NCBI RefSeq assembly: GCF_005239225.2
Contig: NC_133295.1
Coordinates: forward strand, 14,880,001-14,944,000
Origin: Populus alba
Taxonomy: Eukaryota > Streptophyta > Magnoliopsida > Malpighiales > Salicaceae
Length of the DNA stretch: 64,000 nucleotides
Direction of reading: 5' to 3'
The translations under genes and the position numbers were made by a program. The notes under the pieces are model-generated. The model did not search any database and was not told the DNA's origin. It saw nothing but the letters and a program-made list of their open reading frames with translations. Below are positions 1-11,521 of the stretch, piece by piece; position 1 is the first letter of the stretch, and the number at the start of each line of letters is the position of its first letter.

Positions 1-2
1 TG

Positions 3-482
3 GCTACTTTGGACAAACATGCTGGCAAGGAAGACATCGGGAATAATGGAAATCTGTCTATTCTAGAGGAACATGCTAGAGCAGTTGGAACTAGCAATAA
101 CACTGATGAGAAACCAGTATCTCCTCTCGTCTTACCTTTTGCAGATGCATGGTCAGACCCCTGCATCGAGTTTGCAATAAAAACTCTCACTGGTGCCCTT
201 CCACTGGACTTTGATATGGTTCAGGATCACCTTCCGCCGCAAGTTAGCTCTTCGCAACAGCAAGAAAGTAGAGGCTTCACCTTGCCAAATGTAGGCGAGT
301 TTCGCCAAACTGAATTTTTGTGCCATCAATTTAGCACTTCAGAGAAGCCATCATTTAATCAAGCAGCTTTGGTAGGGCCTGCATTGCCACACACTAAACA
401 TGTTAGTTTAGGATACGCAGCTGCAGCTGGACCTAGCCAACGCCTACATAGTGAAGAGAGAAGCAATAAACGTCGAAGATAA
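3..482 (+). CDS. MBD13: Methyl-CpG-binding domain protein 13-like, C-terminal part (5' truncated by window edge)
   Basis: The reading frame is open from the first bases and ends at TAA 480-482, so only the last exon or exons are present. The visible segment is hydrophilic and low in complexity except for a conserved block reading DAWSDPCIEFAIKTLTGALP (about residues 46-65 of the visible part). I associate that block with the C-terminus of plant MBD13-type proteins, nuclear proteins thought to bind methylated CpG. It ends in a basic KRRR that could serve as a nuclear localisation signal. The MBD domain itself lies outside the window, so the identity rests on this block plus gene order: MBD13 (AT5G52230) sits near GB1 and inhibitor-2 in Arabidopsis, as here. 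The first in-frame ATG is not the start; the coding sequence continues to the left. Confidence 0.6.
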   Translation, partial: ATLDKHAGKEDIGNNGNLSILEEHARAVGTSNNTDEKPVSPLVLPFADAWSDPCIEFAIKTLTGALPLDFDMVQDHLPPQVSSSQQQESRGFTLPNVGEFRQTEFLCHQFSTSEKPSFNQAALVGPALPHTKHVSLGYAAAAGPSQRLHSEERSNKRRR

Positions 483-2698
483 GCAATCCCCTGTTATTCA
501 ATTGTACAGATCAGGGAACTTTTCTGGATGTGATTATATTTTTCAGACTAAGATCATCCCAGGTTCTCTTGTTTAGTTGTACCGATTCACCCTTGTGCTA
601 GTGTAGTTGTAATCAAATTTTAACTCGATGACTGTTGTAACTGTTAGAAATTTTCTAGTGTAGGTGTCCATTGCGGGACTGTTGTTGCATGTATTTCATC
701 TTAGCCATCCTATAGTGTTTTACATGCAGGCAGCTCTTATTTTAGCACCTTATCTTGTGGGAGATTGTGTTTTACATGAACATTTTGCGTGGTCAACAAA
801 ATTTTGTAGCCGGATCCAACGGTTAATGAAGAAGCAAGAAGATCAACGGCAAAGGAAAAAAAAAAAAGAAATGTGCTGGAACAATAATCGAAGCAGGAGA
901 GAAAAGAGAAGAAAACAAAAGAAAGAGAGAGAGAGAGACATCACAAGAGCTTCAATGATAATATTTTTAGAAATATTAGAAAGATTTTAACAAGATTAAT
1001 TTATAAATAATAAAAAAAGAACTGTATTATTTTTATAAATAAATTTTTAAATATGATATTTTACCAAAATTTTAGGTCAGAGTTATTTCAAAAAAAAAAA
1101 AAAAAAACTGAAGTAATAATGCACAGCTCATTGTTCAAAAAGGTTTTACTTTTGTCCATGGTTGAAACTTTCTTAATATTACTCCTATACTTTCCAAGAT
1201 TTTCATTGTTACTAATTGTATTTTGTTTAAATAGTTTTAAATTATTATTTTTTTTATGTTTTTAGATTATTGATATGTTAATATGAAAATAAAAAAAATA
1301 TTATTTTAATATATTTCTAAATAAAAAATACTTTGTTTTTTAATTTTTTTTGGTGTGATAATTAGAACAATTTTTAATCTTTTTAATTATTTTTTTTATT
1401 CCAAGTGATTTTGTGAAGTGGGTTTTTGTTGTTTTGGTTTAGGAAAGCTATACCTTTACTGTTGGGTGTCATGAATTGACAGAGCCTAAAGTGACCTTGA
1501 AGAAGCCATTGTTGGTTTTGAAGAAAGTCAAAGGCTTTATGGATGTTAGTCATTGTTCACCGTGGAGGGTCATTTTATTTGAAGATTTGATTTTTGCCTA
1601 GTGTGCATGCTTGTGAATTTTACTGGAGACTGTTTGAGGAATGACTCAGAATCTAGTTGGGAGGTATTATTATGCTTCGAGCTATTTCATACTATGCTTG
1701 TTTTACCTTAAAGAGATCTCTCCATCTTCATATAACTATTCCTCTGCACAAACTTGACATTTCTTCTTCCTCATTTGGTCTTTCTTTCCTATAAGAACCG
1801 CAACCATTGGTGAAGGAAAGAGCCAGAGCTGCAGGTCATCCTGTTCCGAACTAGTTAGGATGCAAGCAGACATGAACTTTTGCAGACCTCGCCAGGTTGA
1901 TACAAGACCCCATTTTCGTTTAACTGTGTAATCGTTCTCGAAAAAAACCAGCTTAGAAATGTGGATTTGTATCCTTTATAGCTTATCCATCGGATGTATT
2001 TTCTACCAGGATGAAAATCTGAACGTCTAATATTTGCATCCTTGTATCTGGATTCCAACAAATGAATTTTCAGCATTACAAGTCGTTATTGAGGTGGGTT
2101 TTCTATGAATATACATCCCTCTGGCTCCCCGGCCGTAATTAAGTAAAAGAATCAGGCGTCTCTTGTAAACCTAACGCTGTTCTCATCATGAAAAACCAAG
2201 AGAAACTCAATTAAGATTGAATAGAACAAGCCAACAAGGCACACATTCCATGAATTTGAATCTGTTAAGAACATCTTGTGGGTTTCAATTTATGAACAAT
2301 AATTAGAATTCTTTGATAAAATGGAACAATTGATATCCTGAACTCCTCTAATACCTTTATATGAGGGCATTAATGCACCTCGGCTATTTTAAATTTTGGT
2401 CGTAAAAGCATTTCAAAAGGCAAATGCAGTAACATAATGCACCAACAACCTTGGTCATTCTTAGCAGATATGGAGTGTCCTCCCTCCTCTGACTTGCTCC
2501 ATTGCAGTGTAAGAATAGAATTAAAGTATCTTCTGAACATTTAGCAGTCAAAAAACAGGCACTGGGCATAGTAGATAAGGTGTGCTGCTGCAGGGGAGAT
2601 TGAAAAATGGATGGACTCTGTCATGTAAAATCAAATCAAATCTCTGTTTATTTACAGCTGCTACAAAAAGCAGGAGAAACAACTGCATTGGACAGTCT
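483..2698. other. Intergenic: two converging 3' ends with AT-rich DNA
   Basis: This holds the 3' UTR of the MBD13-like gene (roughly to 660) and the 3' side of the GB1 gene on the other strand. Between them, about 960-1440 is very AT-rich with long A and T runs and no conserved reading frame. The stretch 1450-2600 has near-average composition but shows no protein family I recognise on either strand. Confidence 0.5.
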
Positions 2699-4453
2699 CT
2701 AAGCACCAGGGCCAGTTACACCAGCACGAGCTCTTAACATCTCAGTTCTCTTGCTTCGTTCCATTACCTCCACGAGCCATTCTACACTTTCTTTGATCCC
2801 CATCCTGCAATCAAATATCAATCTGTGATGTGGTGTTTGGATACCGAGATTGGTTGTCAAATTTCAACATTATTTTCAATGCCTCTATTGTTCAGACAGA
2901 ATGAACCTGAAGTTATAGCATGTACTTACCCATCATATGCTGAAACAGCTTCGAAAATGTAAACCCTTTCATCCAACTTCTTAAGGTCTAGATATCGAGC
3001 AAGCTCTTCTGCTGATGCAGCATCAGTAAGATCCTGCCATTAATTTGATGTACAAGAAACAAAAACTTTCATTTTGCTTAATAATATGCAAGTTCAGCAA
3101 GTAACACGATGCATATTCTTTGCATCAATAGATCCTTACTTCAGGGGATTAAGGTAGTTTACTTGCTGGCTGATAAGTCAAGTAACGAAGCCTAAGATTA
3201 GATGACTGATTAGATTACTAGTTTGTTTAACTGAGGTTCTCCACCTCGCCTAAGTCTCATATCTTAAAGTAAAGAAAAGACTATAACTCAGCAGCAAGCT
3301 GCCTTTACTTGGCTTCAAGTCCCAAAACCCAAAAGGTGATATGGTAATGATATGGTTATACCTGCTTGTTTGCTAGTATCAAAAGAGGGGCTCCCTGCAG
3401 ATCATCGTGCCTAAGAACCTTTTCTGTTCAAATAGTTCAAGGTATCAGTGCATCCTTCTATTACCAATAATAAGCTCTTCACAACTATTAAAACTGCAGC
3501 CACATCATACAGCAGCATATTTTTCCCCAGTTTAACCATAGAATGTCAATTACCCAACGCAGATTTTGCATCTTCAAAACGTGATGGGCAAGCAGCATCA
3601 ATTACATAAATCACAGCATGTGCCTCTTCGTAATATTTCTCCCAAATTGAGCGAAGACCAGGCTAACAAGAAAATTACGTAAAAAACACTTCAAAAACTG
3701 AGCATGATGCATATACAGTGTTATACATCAAATAAAAAAGCAAAACTAAGGAATAAAATCACTTATCTAACTGAAATCTCATGTTATGTGCAGCCCATTT
3801 CACATAACAGCTGTAGTAATGACTAGAGAGAGCTTATGCATAATATTCTATAGTTTTTAATTAACAACAATAAGCATGGCATAATATAAAATTCTAATAT
3901 TTTTCTTTTACACAAGATCGAGGATTTAAAATCTGGTATCAAATCCTGCTGTTCAGCAGAGCACCTACAATGCAATTGAATTGGCTCAACCACAAAGCAG
4001 GAAAAGCCCTTAAGCCTTACCAAAGCAAATGAAATTCCCACCTACATCGATTTTAGATAGTTTCAGAAAGTTGATTTTTTATGAACTTCACATACCTGAC
4101 CTCCTAGATCCCAAAACACCAGTTTTGAATTTGCCACTTCAATACGACCAATATTTAGTCCAACAGTAGGAATAATTCGATCAGGAGGAAGGCCTTCCAA
4201 GTTCGAGTGCACTGACTTCAATTTCTCCAGCAATGTCTACAAATTCACAAACAAATCATTGACAATAAGTGAACTTTCTGGCAGCTATACATAAATGAAG
4301 AGATGACAAATTTGTAAGGCTTCAGATGAATTCAACTAATGAGGCAAAAAGAAGCATTACCGTCTTCCCAGCCTTGTCGATTCCAAGAATGAGCACATGA
4401 AACTCTGTCTTACTAAATATATACTTCCAAAGGCCATAAAACAACGAGAACAT
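2699..4453 (-). CDS. GB1: ARF-related small GTPase, ARFRP1/GB1 (ARLB1) type
   Basis: The coding exons on the minus strand are 4453-4361, 4236-4096, 3662-3554, 3423-3362, 3033-2930 and 2804-2699. All have GT-AG borders and the phases join to a 204-residue protein. It has the P-loop GIDKAGKT (residues 24-31), the switch I segment PTVGLNIG, the switch II WDLGGQ (73-78), NKQD split across an intron (133-136) and a SAY base-recognition motif near 167. The N-terminus MFSLFYGLWKYIF lacks the Gly2 used for ARF myristoylation, as expected for ARFRP1 proteins, which are N-acetylated and recruited to the trans-Golgi by SYS1. In the family this GTPase controls Golgi/TGN recruitment of ARL1 and its effectors. 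Length matches the family (about 200-205). The start is the first ATG after a probable leader intron. It is divergent from the inhibitor-2 gene. Confidence 0.92.
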
Positions 4454-6643
4454 CTCTGTGTTGTCTAATCTTATCAATTAGTTTCTTCCTTCTAACATTC
4501 AAGTCTCAAAGAAACAAGATTTCACAATTTTAAACAGATTCCTCTCCTGCTCGTCAATTAACAATCCTGAAAAACAAAGAGAAATAATCCACATTATTGA
4601 GAAATCCAACTCAATCTGCTTTATTCGTGATGCTGTTTCTATATATGTATTATTTATGATTTGTTTAAGTTTCTAATAGCCAGAAAAGTTATTCAACACA
4701 CTCAAATATCACTGTTGACAAAATGGGAATTCGGCAGATAATTAATCTTTCCACCAAGCGCTCTCCATTTTTCCTCATATTGGCCACCAACACACCACTA
4801 ATCTCTGCTCATGTCATCATTGACTTGTTACAAAAACTAATCAAACCAAATATCCTTTTCCTTCTTATTACACCACAAAAAATCTGAGCTTCCATCTTCC
4901 AAAACCAAAAAAAGTTGATTAAAATCACGATCTGAATTTGAAAATACTAAAAATTATTGAATTACAAGTAAATCTCAAGATCCCATCTCAAAAACCATCA
5001 AAGGAAAAGCAATCCACAATCGAAACCGAACACAAGCTTGAAAGTGAGAGAATCCCAGTTGCTTTTTAGCATTGAAAATCACAAAAACATAAGAAAAAAC
5101 TGAAACCCAGATCATATATATATATATATATATATATGATCATGTCAGGTCCTATATTATTCAGAAAAAGGAAAGAAAAAAATAAAATTTTAAATACGTC
5201 ATGGAAATAATCAAAGACACATACATGTAAGAGTAGGAGCTGCTGCTCTGATCTGCTCCTGCTTAAATCTGCATGCGATTTCAGAGAGCTTTTCTTTCTT
5301 TCTTTCAACTAACAAAACCTGTGGGTTTCTGCTCCTTTTTATTTTGTTTTTAGTTTTTGATAGTCAATTTATTTATATATTCAGATTTTTTCTCTTTCAT
5401 TTTTTCTTTCATGCCTAAGGACAGTTGGGATTTTCTCAGATTGCCACTTCGTGGGCTTCCTCAATAATTTTAGGTCGTGTTTGGATTATTTTGAAGGAGG
5501 GCTAACCAAAGTGCTTCGTTAATGCTTCCTTCCGGGTGTTAAAAAACCAGTCCATATTTGTATTATCTGATCCGCTTTAATCTATTAAAATCAAATAATA
5601 TATATATAATAGTAAATAAAAAAAATATAATAAATAAATATTACAGCAAGTTTGTAAATTAATATTTATTTTTATCTTATTTAAAAACATTTTTGCTCTA
5701 AATATTTTGTCAGGAAACTTCTTATTAAATTTTTTTAATATAAAATAAAAGCTTATTTCTTGTTAGAGAAGAAGAGTAATTAAAATTTAATAGTTATACA
5801 AAGTATAAAAATTAGGCTAAATATTAAGGATATTATGATACCTACAAAATAAGCCTAGCTTGTAGATATATATAATATTCATAAAAAAAATTAGCCTAAC
5901 ATAATATATATATAACTTACTTGGGTTTTAAAAAAATTAAATAAATTGAGTTTATAATTTATAAAATATTAAAAATTTGATTAAATATAATTATAGCCCA
6001 AACTCGATCCAAATACATCTATGAGGAGTATATTTTAACTTGTAGTAGATGATGTTTTTCAAAGTATTTTTTGCCTGAAAATACATTAAAATAATATATT
6101 TTTTTTATTTTTTAAAATTTATTTTTAATATCAAAATAATAAAATAATAAAAAAACGATTTAAAATAAAAAAAATTAAAATGTTTTAAAAGTACAGTAGT
6201 AAAAACGAACACAGCCTAACACCCCAACTTTCCCTCAACTCATCCAAATCCCAAACACACCGTTAAGTGTCAGAAAGGGTAGACTCGGAAACAAAAGGAG
6301 AGTCAACAAAAGCAAAGGCCGATAAGCGCAATAAAAAAAAATTGCTACCAAAACAAAATCAGCAGAACATTTCACAAACTGGTAATAATCTCTCACTCTC
6401 TCTCATTTCCTTGTAATTTAATTATTATAATCAATTTTATTAATTCTTCTGTTGATAATGCACAATCTGTCATTTTTTCTAAACCTAGAAAGAAAATTTT
6501 ATTTTTTTTGTTTATTTTTTAATTCTAATGATCTGTTCGACTATTTAACCTTATGTCTAATCTGATTTTAACAAGAATTAAACAAATTGCTTTGTCTTTG
6601 TTGAATCAGATCAATCCGCAGCTGCTTTATAGCCACCAAAAAG
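4454..6643. other. Divergent intergenic region between GB1 and inhibitor-2
   Basis: On the GB1 side a leader intron is likely: an acceptor lies just upstream of 4566 and a donor TTACAT/GTATGTG at 5225/5224 (minus strand), giving a non-coding first exon in the pyrimidine-rich stretch near 5226-5320. A short (TA)n tract lies at 5117-5137. The region 5580-6215 is strongly AT-rich; 6030-6215 resembles an AT-rich MITE family also seen near 31035, 43700 and 61588. The inhibitor-2 leader begins near 6370-6430. No coding sequence is recognised. Confidence 0.5.
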
Positions 6644-8476
6644 ATGAAGTAATTTTTCAGCCTTCTCTTGCTTGCATTCTAGTATTCTCAAATATCTTGG
6701 AAAAACAAAAAAAATGGGTTTTGGTTTCTTTAATCATCTATGGATGTTTCTTTAATCATTTGTGTTGTTTTTATGTTATTTAAAGAAAATTGGGTTTTGG
6801 TTTTTGGGTTTCGGGCTTGGGATTTTTCTGTAATGATGATGGAACACGGTTTATGGGAGTTGTTTGTACAGTGTACATTTGGTGGGTTCTTTGGGAGTAT
6901 TTTGATTGGTTGAGAAATTTTATGGAGAAATGGGGTTTGTATTATGATTTTTTCTCAATGCTTTATGTTATCGTTTTGGTTTAGTTTAGGTGTATGTTTT
7001 ATGTAGTTGTGAGTTGTTTTGATGTGATGTTTATGTTGTTTTGTATTTGTAGTACTAGAGGACGAGTAAAATGGAATGAGGATAATCTGGGGGAGATCGA
7101 AGCAAATAAGCCTGAGAGGCAGAAAATCACTGAACCCAAGACCCCGTATCACCCCATGATTGATGTTGATGATGGCATGTTAATTTCTCACTTCTCTGCA
7201 ATACCCTATCAAACTGTATTTATTTGTCTTTGAATGTGCATCAATCGTGCAGTTGTGTTTTGCTCGTGTTAACTGTTAAGAGCACATATGTTGTGGTCAA
7301 GTCTTCATGAGCTGAATTTTTTCTGGTGTTTCCCAAGATTTTGGTTCAAGTTCTCCTTTACATTACTGGATTCTGCACAAAGCTTTGTCATGAAATTTGC
7401 TGCTTTAAAAGTTTGGATAGTAATCACTGTTTGCTCTTTGATTTTTATCAGTAAAACTATGCCATCTTCCCTACACTAACTGAATGTTTGCGGATTTTTT
7501 TTTTCTTATCATAGATTCTCTTTCTCCGAGGAGGGGCAGCAGCTTTAATGAGGTTGCTGAGGATACAATGCGTGCAGAAGAATTGAGGACTGCATTGGAT
7601 ATCATGGCTTCCTCAAGTAGAAACCCATCTAGAAGATCTAGTGGCTGGACCTCCTCCGAGGACGAGGTTGATCCTATGGAACAAGATGAAGAAGGTTCTC
7701 CATTACATCTTTGCTCTAAGTAGAAGATTTTTACTTTAAACTTAAATTCTTGGATTGTATAGATAACCATAAAATCTTTGAATCAACATTGTATTATTGC
7801 ATTTACTATTGCACTGGCATGCCATCTTCCTGTTTCAATCCCATCAAAATGGGATTCTGAGAGAGAATTTGGAGAAGTCCTATTCTTCTGCACTTTTGTG
7901 TGAAGTGACTGCACAAAATGCTGGACCTTTCGCTTGTGCAGTTGCAAGTTGAGAAGGGATTTGTTTGCTTCTTCATCCAATTTTCCTCAGAAGTTTGTTT
8001 AACAGACATAATATTTAAGACTCCGTCAATCATCTCATTTGAAGCTGAGGAATTTATATGAGTTCTCTTTGGTTAGGATTTGGCCTTCACCATTATATAT
8101 AAACATCATGCAAATTTGGAGCAGGCAACCTGTGTTTTTTTCCTTCTTTCCCTCATTTTTATGGTAGTTTTTAATTGTTTTGCATTTACCATATCATTAC
8201 CTAGCATGACTTTTATGAACTTTCTATGTTCCTCTGTTGTCAGATTCTGAAACGGATAGGAATTCAAATTTTAGGGAGCACAGACGAGCACATTATGATG
8301 AGTTCCGGAAAGTGAAGGAACTAAGGCGGAAGGGTTCTTTCTTGGAGGATGAAGAAGAAGAAAATGGTGATGAGAAGGAGGGCACTTCATCATTAACCAC
8401 CGGTGTGAGGGATATAGAAATTGAAGGTGCTGCAACTTCGCATCAAAATTCTTCACCTCCAGCTAATGGGGTTTAG
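6644..8476 (+). CDS. I-2: Protein phosphatase inhibitor-2 (PP1 regulator)
   Basis: Inferred exons are 6644-6648 (only ATGAA), 7053-7174, 7515-7694 and 8244-8476, which join in phase to 179 residues. The protein has the plant I-2 N-terminal block [18 protein letters not shown], then [14 protein letters not shown] (the site that docks on PP1 and carries the regulatory Thr-Pro), a [10 protein letters not shown] serine/acidic block, and [18 protein letters not shown], equivalent to the HYNE helix that enters the PP1 active site. I-2 proteins inhibit or chaperone type 1 Ser/Thr phosphatases in cytosol and nucleus. Two points are unusual. The first coding exon is only 5 nt, chosen because exon 2 has no usable ATG. 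The intron after exon 2 fits only a GC donor (7175-7176) if the frame is kept. Identity is firm; exon 1 is moderately supported. Confidence 0.88.
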
Positions 8477-8709
8477 AGTCTCTGAAACCAAACCGACGCT
8501 TGGGAAACTGACTGTTTTGGTTCTTTTATGGTATTTTGTTCTAAAACAAGATGTATCGCACCTGATTTGTGTGTTTTCATACAATGCTGTTCAAATCATG
8601 AGTTGACTTGCGAGTCAACTTATGTTTATGGTGTCAAATCGGTATAAAAATAAAAAACCAGCAAAATCAGGTTATGATCGTTTTGACAATGGTGGCATAT
8701 GACTTGATG

Positions 8710-8862
8710 TCTACTGTAATTGCAGCCCTGGTTCAGTGCTTTGATTGGAAGGTTAGGAGACAGGGAGCTGAGGCCAAGGTTAACATGGAAGCTGGATCAG
8801 GCATGTCAATGGACAGGGCTCATCCACTTTTATGTTTTCTTGTAGTTTACTTCAACGCTCTT
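8710..8862 (+). pseudogene. Cytochrome P450 C-terminal fragment (CYP93/CYP712-like)
   Basis: In one frame this reads STVIAALVQCFDWKV followed by KVNMEAGSGMSM, RAHPL and VVYFNAL. This is the segment after the heme-binding cysteine of plant A-type P450s (typically IAAMVQCFDWK... followed by MEEGPG and RAHPL). The preceding sequence has no FxxGxRxCxG heme motif, no I-helix and no other P450 part, so only about 50 residues of a roughly 510-residue enzyme remain. The frame continues past the family's usual end to a stop near 8877. It lies just downstream of the inhibitor-2 stop and may be transcribed with its 3' UTR. The subfamily (CYP93 or CYP712) is a guess from memory. Confidence 0.62.
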
Positions 8863-9059
8863 ACTGTTAAAAGATAAAAGCATTCATCTGTATCTGTTGT
8901 TCTAATTATATGACTTTCTTTACTGTGGAACAATCTTCATGCTAAGAAGTTGAGACACTTTAATAATTATATATGGATTTATATACTTATAGATTTTAAA
9001 CCTAGAAAATTATGTCCACGTTTCTCTCTTTGTTAAATCAAGAGGTAAAATGCTGCGAT

Positions 9060-9345
9060 AATGATTGTTGTGATTGAAAAAAATAATTTGGTTAAAATTA
9101 TAATTATAATTTAAATAAAAAATAAAAAATAATTTAATATATTTAATTAAAATTACTTTTTAAATTAAAATTCAATGATAAAATAATAAAATATATTATA
9201 TATATATATATATTAATAAATTTTAATTAAAGTATTATAGATTTAACTATAATTATATTATAAAATAAATAATATTGTATAAAAAATAATTTTTATTATT
9301 TTATTGAATTATCTATAATTTTATTATTAACAAAATCCACCCGAC
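9060..9345. repeat. AT-rich interspersed repeat, family A (copy 1, short)
   Basis: This segment shares ordered motifs with copies at 13630-14388 and 18729-19430: a TTGTGATTG-like start, a TTTAATTAAAATT core, AACTATNNTTATTA, AAATAAATAATA, ATTATCTATAATT and a CCGAC-like end. It is shortened relative to the other two. No protein coding is visible. It is probably a non-autonomous DNA element. Confidence 0.5.
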
Positions 9346-9453
9346 ACGCTTTTAATCTGTAAAATGTTTCATCTTTGTTTTGAAATTTCAACGACATTGT
9401 CAATCACATAGCATGGTACTAAATGCACGTGATTGATTTTTCTTTCTAATTTA

Positions 9454-10476
9454 GGCCATGTTTATTTACTGGAAAGTAGTTTCTAGAAAATCATTTTCCA
9501 AACTTTCATGTTTTTGTTTGCCATTAGAAAAGTTGGTCAACGAAAAACACTTTCCGGTCAACGTAAAACACTTTCTAGTCAACGAAAAATACTTTTTGAT
9601 CAATGGAAAACACTTTTTAGTAAAAGAAAAATTTGATTTGGTTTTCAGGAAAATGTTTTTCCTTTACTGTGTTTGTTTTCCAGAAAGTGATTTCCGAAAA
9701 AATCACTTTCCAAACTTTCTTGTGTTTGTTTGCCAATAGAAAAGTTGGTCAACGAAAAACACTTTCTAGTAAAAAGAAAATTTCATTTGGTTTTCAGGAA
9801 AGTGTTTTCCTGAAAAATTTAGGGGGGAAACACTTTCCAGAAGTTGTGAAAAATTTAAAAATATCATTATTTGCTGATTATATCAAATTTGATCCTCAAA
9901 CTTTTGATTACTTTTTATATTTTTTTTTGAATATTTATTTTTCAATTTTATCTCTTAAAATTTTATTTTTATATTAACTTTGGTCTTTATTTTTATAATT
10001 GCTATTTGCTTTTTCCTTATCATTTTTTTATTAAAATTTTTTATCTATCAAATTTGATCCTCATTATTTTGATTGTTACTTATTTTATTTGAAATAATTT
10101 ATGAAATGTTGATTATTTTTATTATTTTAATTTCTTCATCTTTTTTTTTTTAATTTTTTAGATTTGATCTCTATTATTTTGATTATTATTTACTTTATTT
10201 GAGATAATTTATGAAATTATATTTTTTTTCAATTTCATTCTCAGTCAACCTTTTAATTTGTAAGATTTGTTCCTTATTATTTTAATAAACTTGAGGAAAA
10301 TAAAATATTAATAAGTTATTTTCCAGCTCATTTTCCATGACATAACCAAACACTGGAAATTATTTTTCAATATTTTTCATTGCACTACCAAATATCGAAA
10401 AATACTTTCTCAGAATTCACTTTCCCCGAAATTCACTTTCCAAAAGGAAACTACTTTCCCGCAAACAAGCGAGACC
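9454..10476. mobile_element. PIF/Harbinger-type MITE with TTA target-site duplication
   Basis: The left end starts GGCCATGTTT and the right end, on the opposite strand, starts GGTCTCGCTTGTTT. Both ends then carry GGAAAGTAGTTTC, giving terminal inverted repeats of about 30 bp. The element is flanked by TTA on both sides (9451-9453 and 10477-10479), the 3-bp duplication typical of Tourist/Harbinger elements. The left 370 bp contain repeated subunits built on GAAAAACACTTTCTAGTCAA; the middle (9840-10320) is T-rich. The short reading frames inside (9458-9739, 9633-9977) are by-products of the subrepeats and do not look like a transposase, so the element is non-autonomous, about 1.02 kb. Confidence 0.72.
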
Positions 10477-10689
10477 TTATTGGTTGTTATTTCTCACGTT
10501 GGAGGGCTATGAATTTAATTATTTCAGCCTTTCAAACATACTTTTTATATTTTAAAAAAAAAATTAATTTTTTTTTAATTTTAAATTAATATATTTTTAA
10601 TATTTTCAAATTATTTTGATGTATTAATGTTAAAAGTAATTTTTTTAAAATATAAAAAATATCTTTAATATGTATTTTGATAATTTGAA

Positions 10690-11165
10690 AAACAATAATA
10701 ACTTCACCATCAATCAAACAAGTTGATAACACAAATACCAATAACACAACATGAAATCCATTTTTTCTGCATAAACCAAAATGTCATATAAGAAGGAGTT
10801 TGAAAGAAATCATATAATTCACTGCCCTTTAAAAAATAAAAAAAACATTTTTAATATTAATATAAAAAATTATTTAAAAAATAATCATAACTTCATTATC
10901 AAACAAATTATATACACAAAGATAACACAAGTACCAACAACACAACAAGAAATCTATTTTATAAAAAAAAACATTTTTAATATTAATATAAAAAATTATT
11001 TAAAAAACAATCATAACTTCATTATCAAACAAATTGTATACACAAAGATAACACAAGAACCAACAACACAACAAGAAATCTATTTTTTTTCTGCATAAAC
11101 CAAATGAATCCAACGGTCCTATAAGAGGGAGTTTGAAAGAAACCACGTAATCCACTGCCCTCCCA
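10690..11165. repeat. Tandem/nested direct repeats of about 125 bp and 330 bp
   Basis: A unit containing AATCATAACTTCATTATCAA, then ACACAAAGATAACACAAG and ACAACACAACAAGAAATC, occurs at about 10845-10962 and again at 10970-11085, with a more diverged version near 10690-10770. An outer pair also repeats: a segment reading GGAGTTTGAAAGAAA followed by CACTGCCCT is at 10795-10828 and again at 11130-11162. The short reading frame 10781-11098 is only the translation of the repeat. Confidence 0.65.
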
Positions 11166-11521
11166 TACGCTTTCTTAAATATGAACTGCTGCTGCGATAA
11201 TGAAAACAAAATAACGTGGGTCATTCTGCCTGGATTGTATCTTTGTGGAGGTGTGTTTGAGTTTTCCTTTTAAGATAAAAAGGCCAGCACTCTTCTAACC
11301 ATTTTTGTTGGTTTTTTTTTTTGTATTTTTAAGTTATTTAAATTATATATAATTTTATATTTAAATCATGTGTTTTTAAAGTGATTGATGAACTTCTTAA
11401 TTTGCGATTGTCAATTGTCATGAGAGAAAGCTCCTTTGTTGCAACCATGCAAGATATTCTCCTCCAAAGGAAATAAGATGTCATCTTTTATGAATAAATG
11501 AATCTCTCTTCTGCTGCTGTT

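Noticed and set aside
664..990. 108-codon frame downstream of the MBD13-like gene
   Set aside because: No ATG start in the annotated position, Lys/Arg/Glu low complexity from A/G-rich DNA, no family match; probably 3' UTR and flank.
9458..9977. Overlapping frames rich in repeated KHF/NEK motifs
   Set aside because: They are translations of the ACACTTTC subrepeats inside the MITE, not a transposase.
10781..11098. 105-codon frame with internal peptide repeat
   Set aside because: The repetition is explained by the underlying DNA tandem repeat; composition is Asn/Lys/Ile-rich as in AT-rich non-coding DNA.
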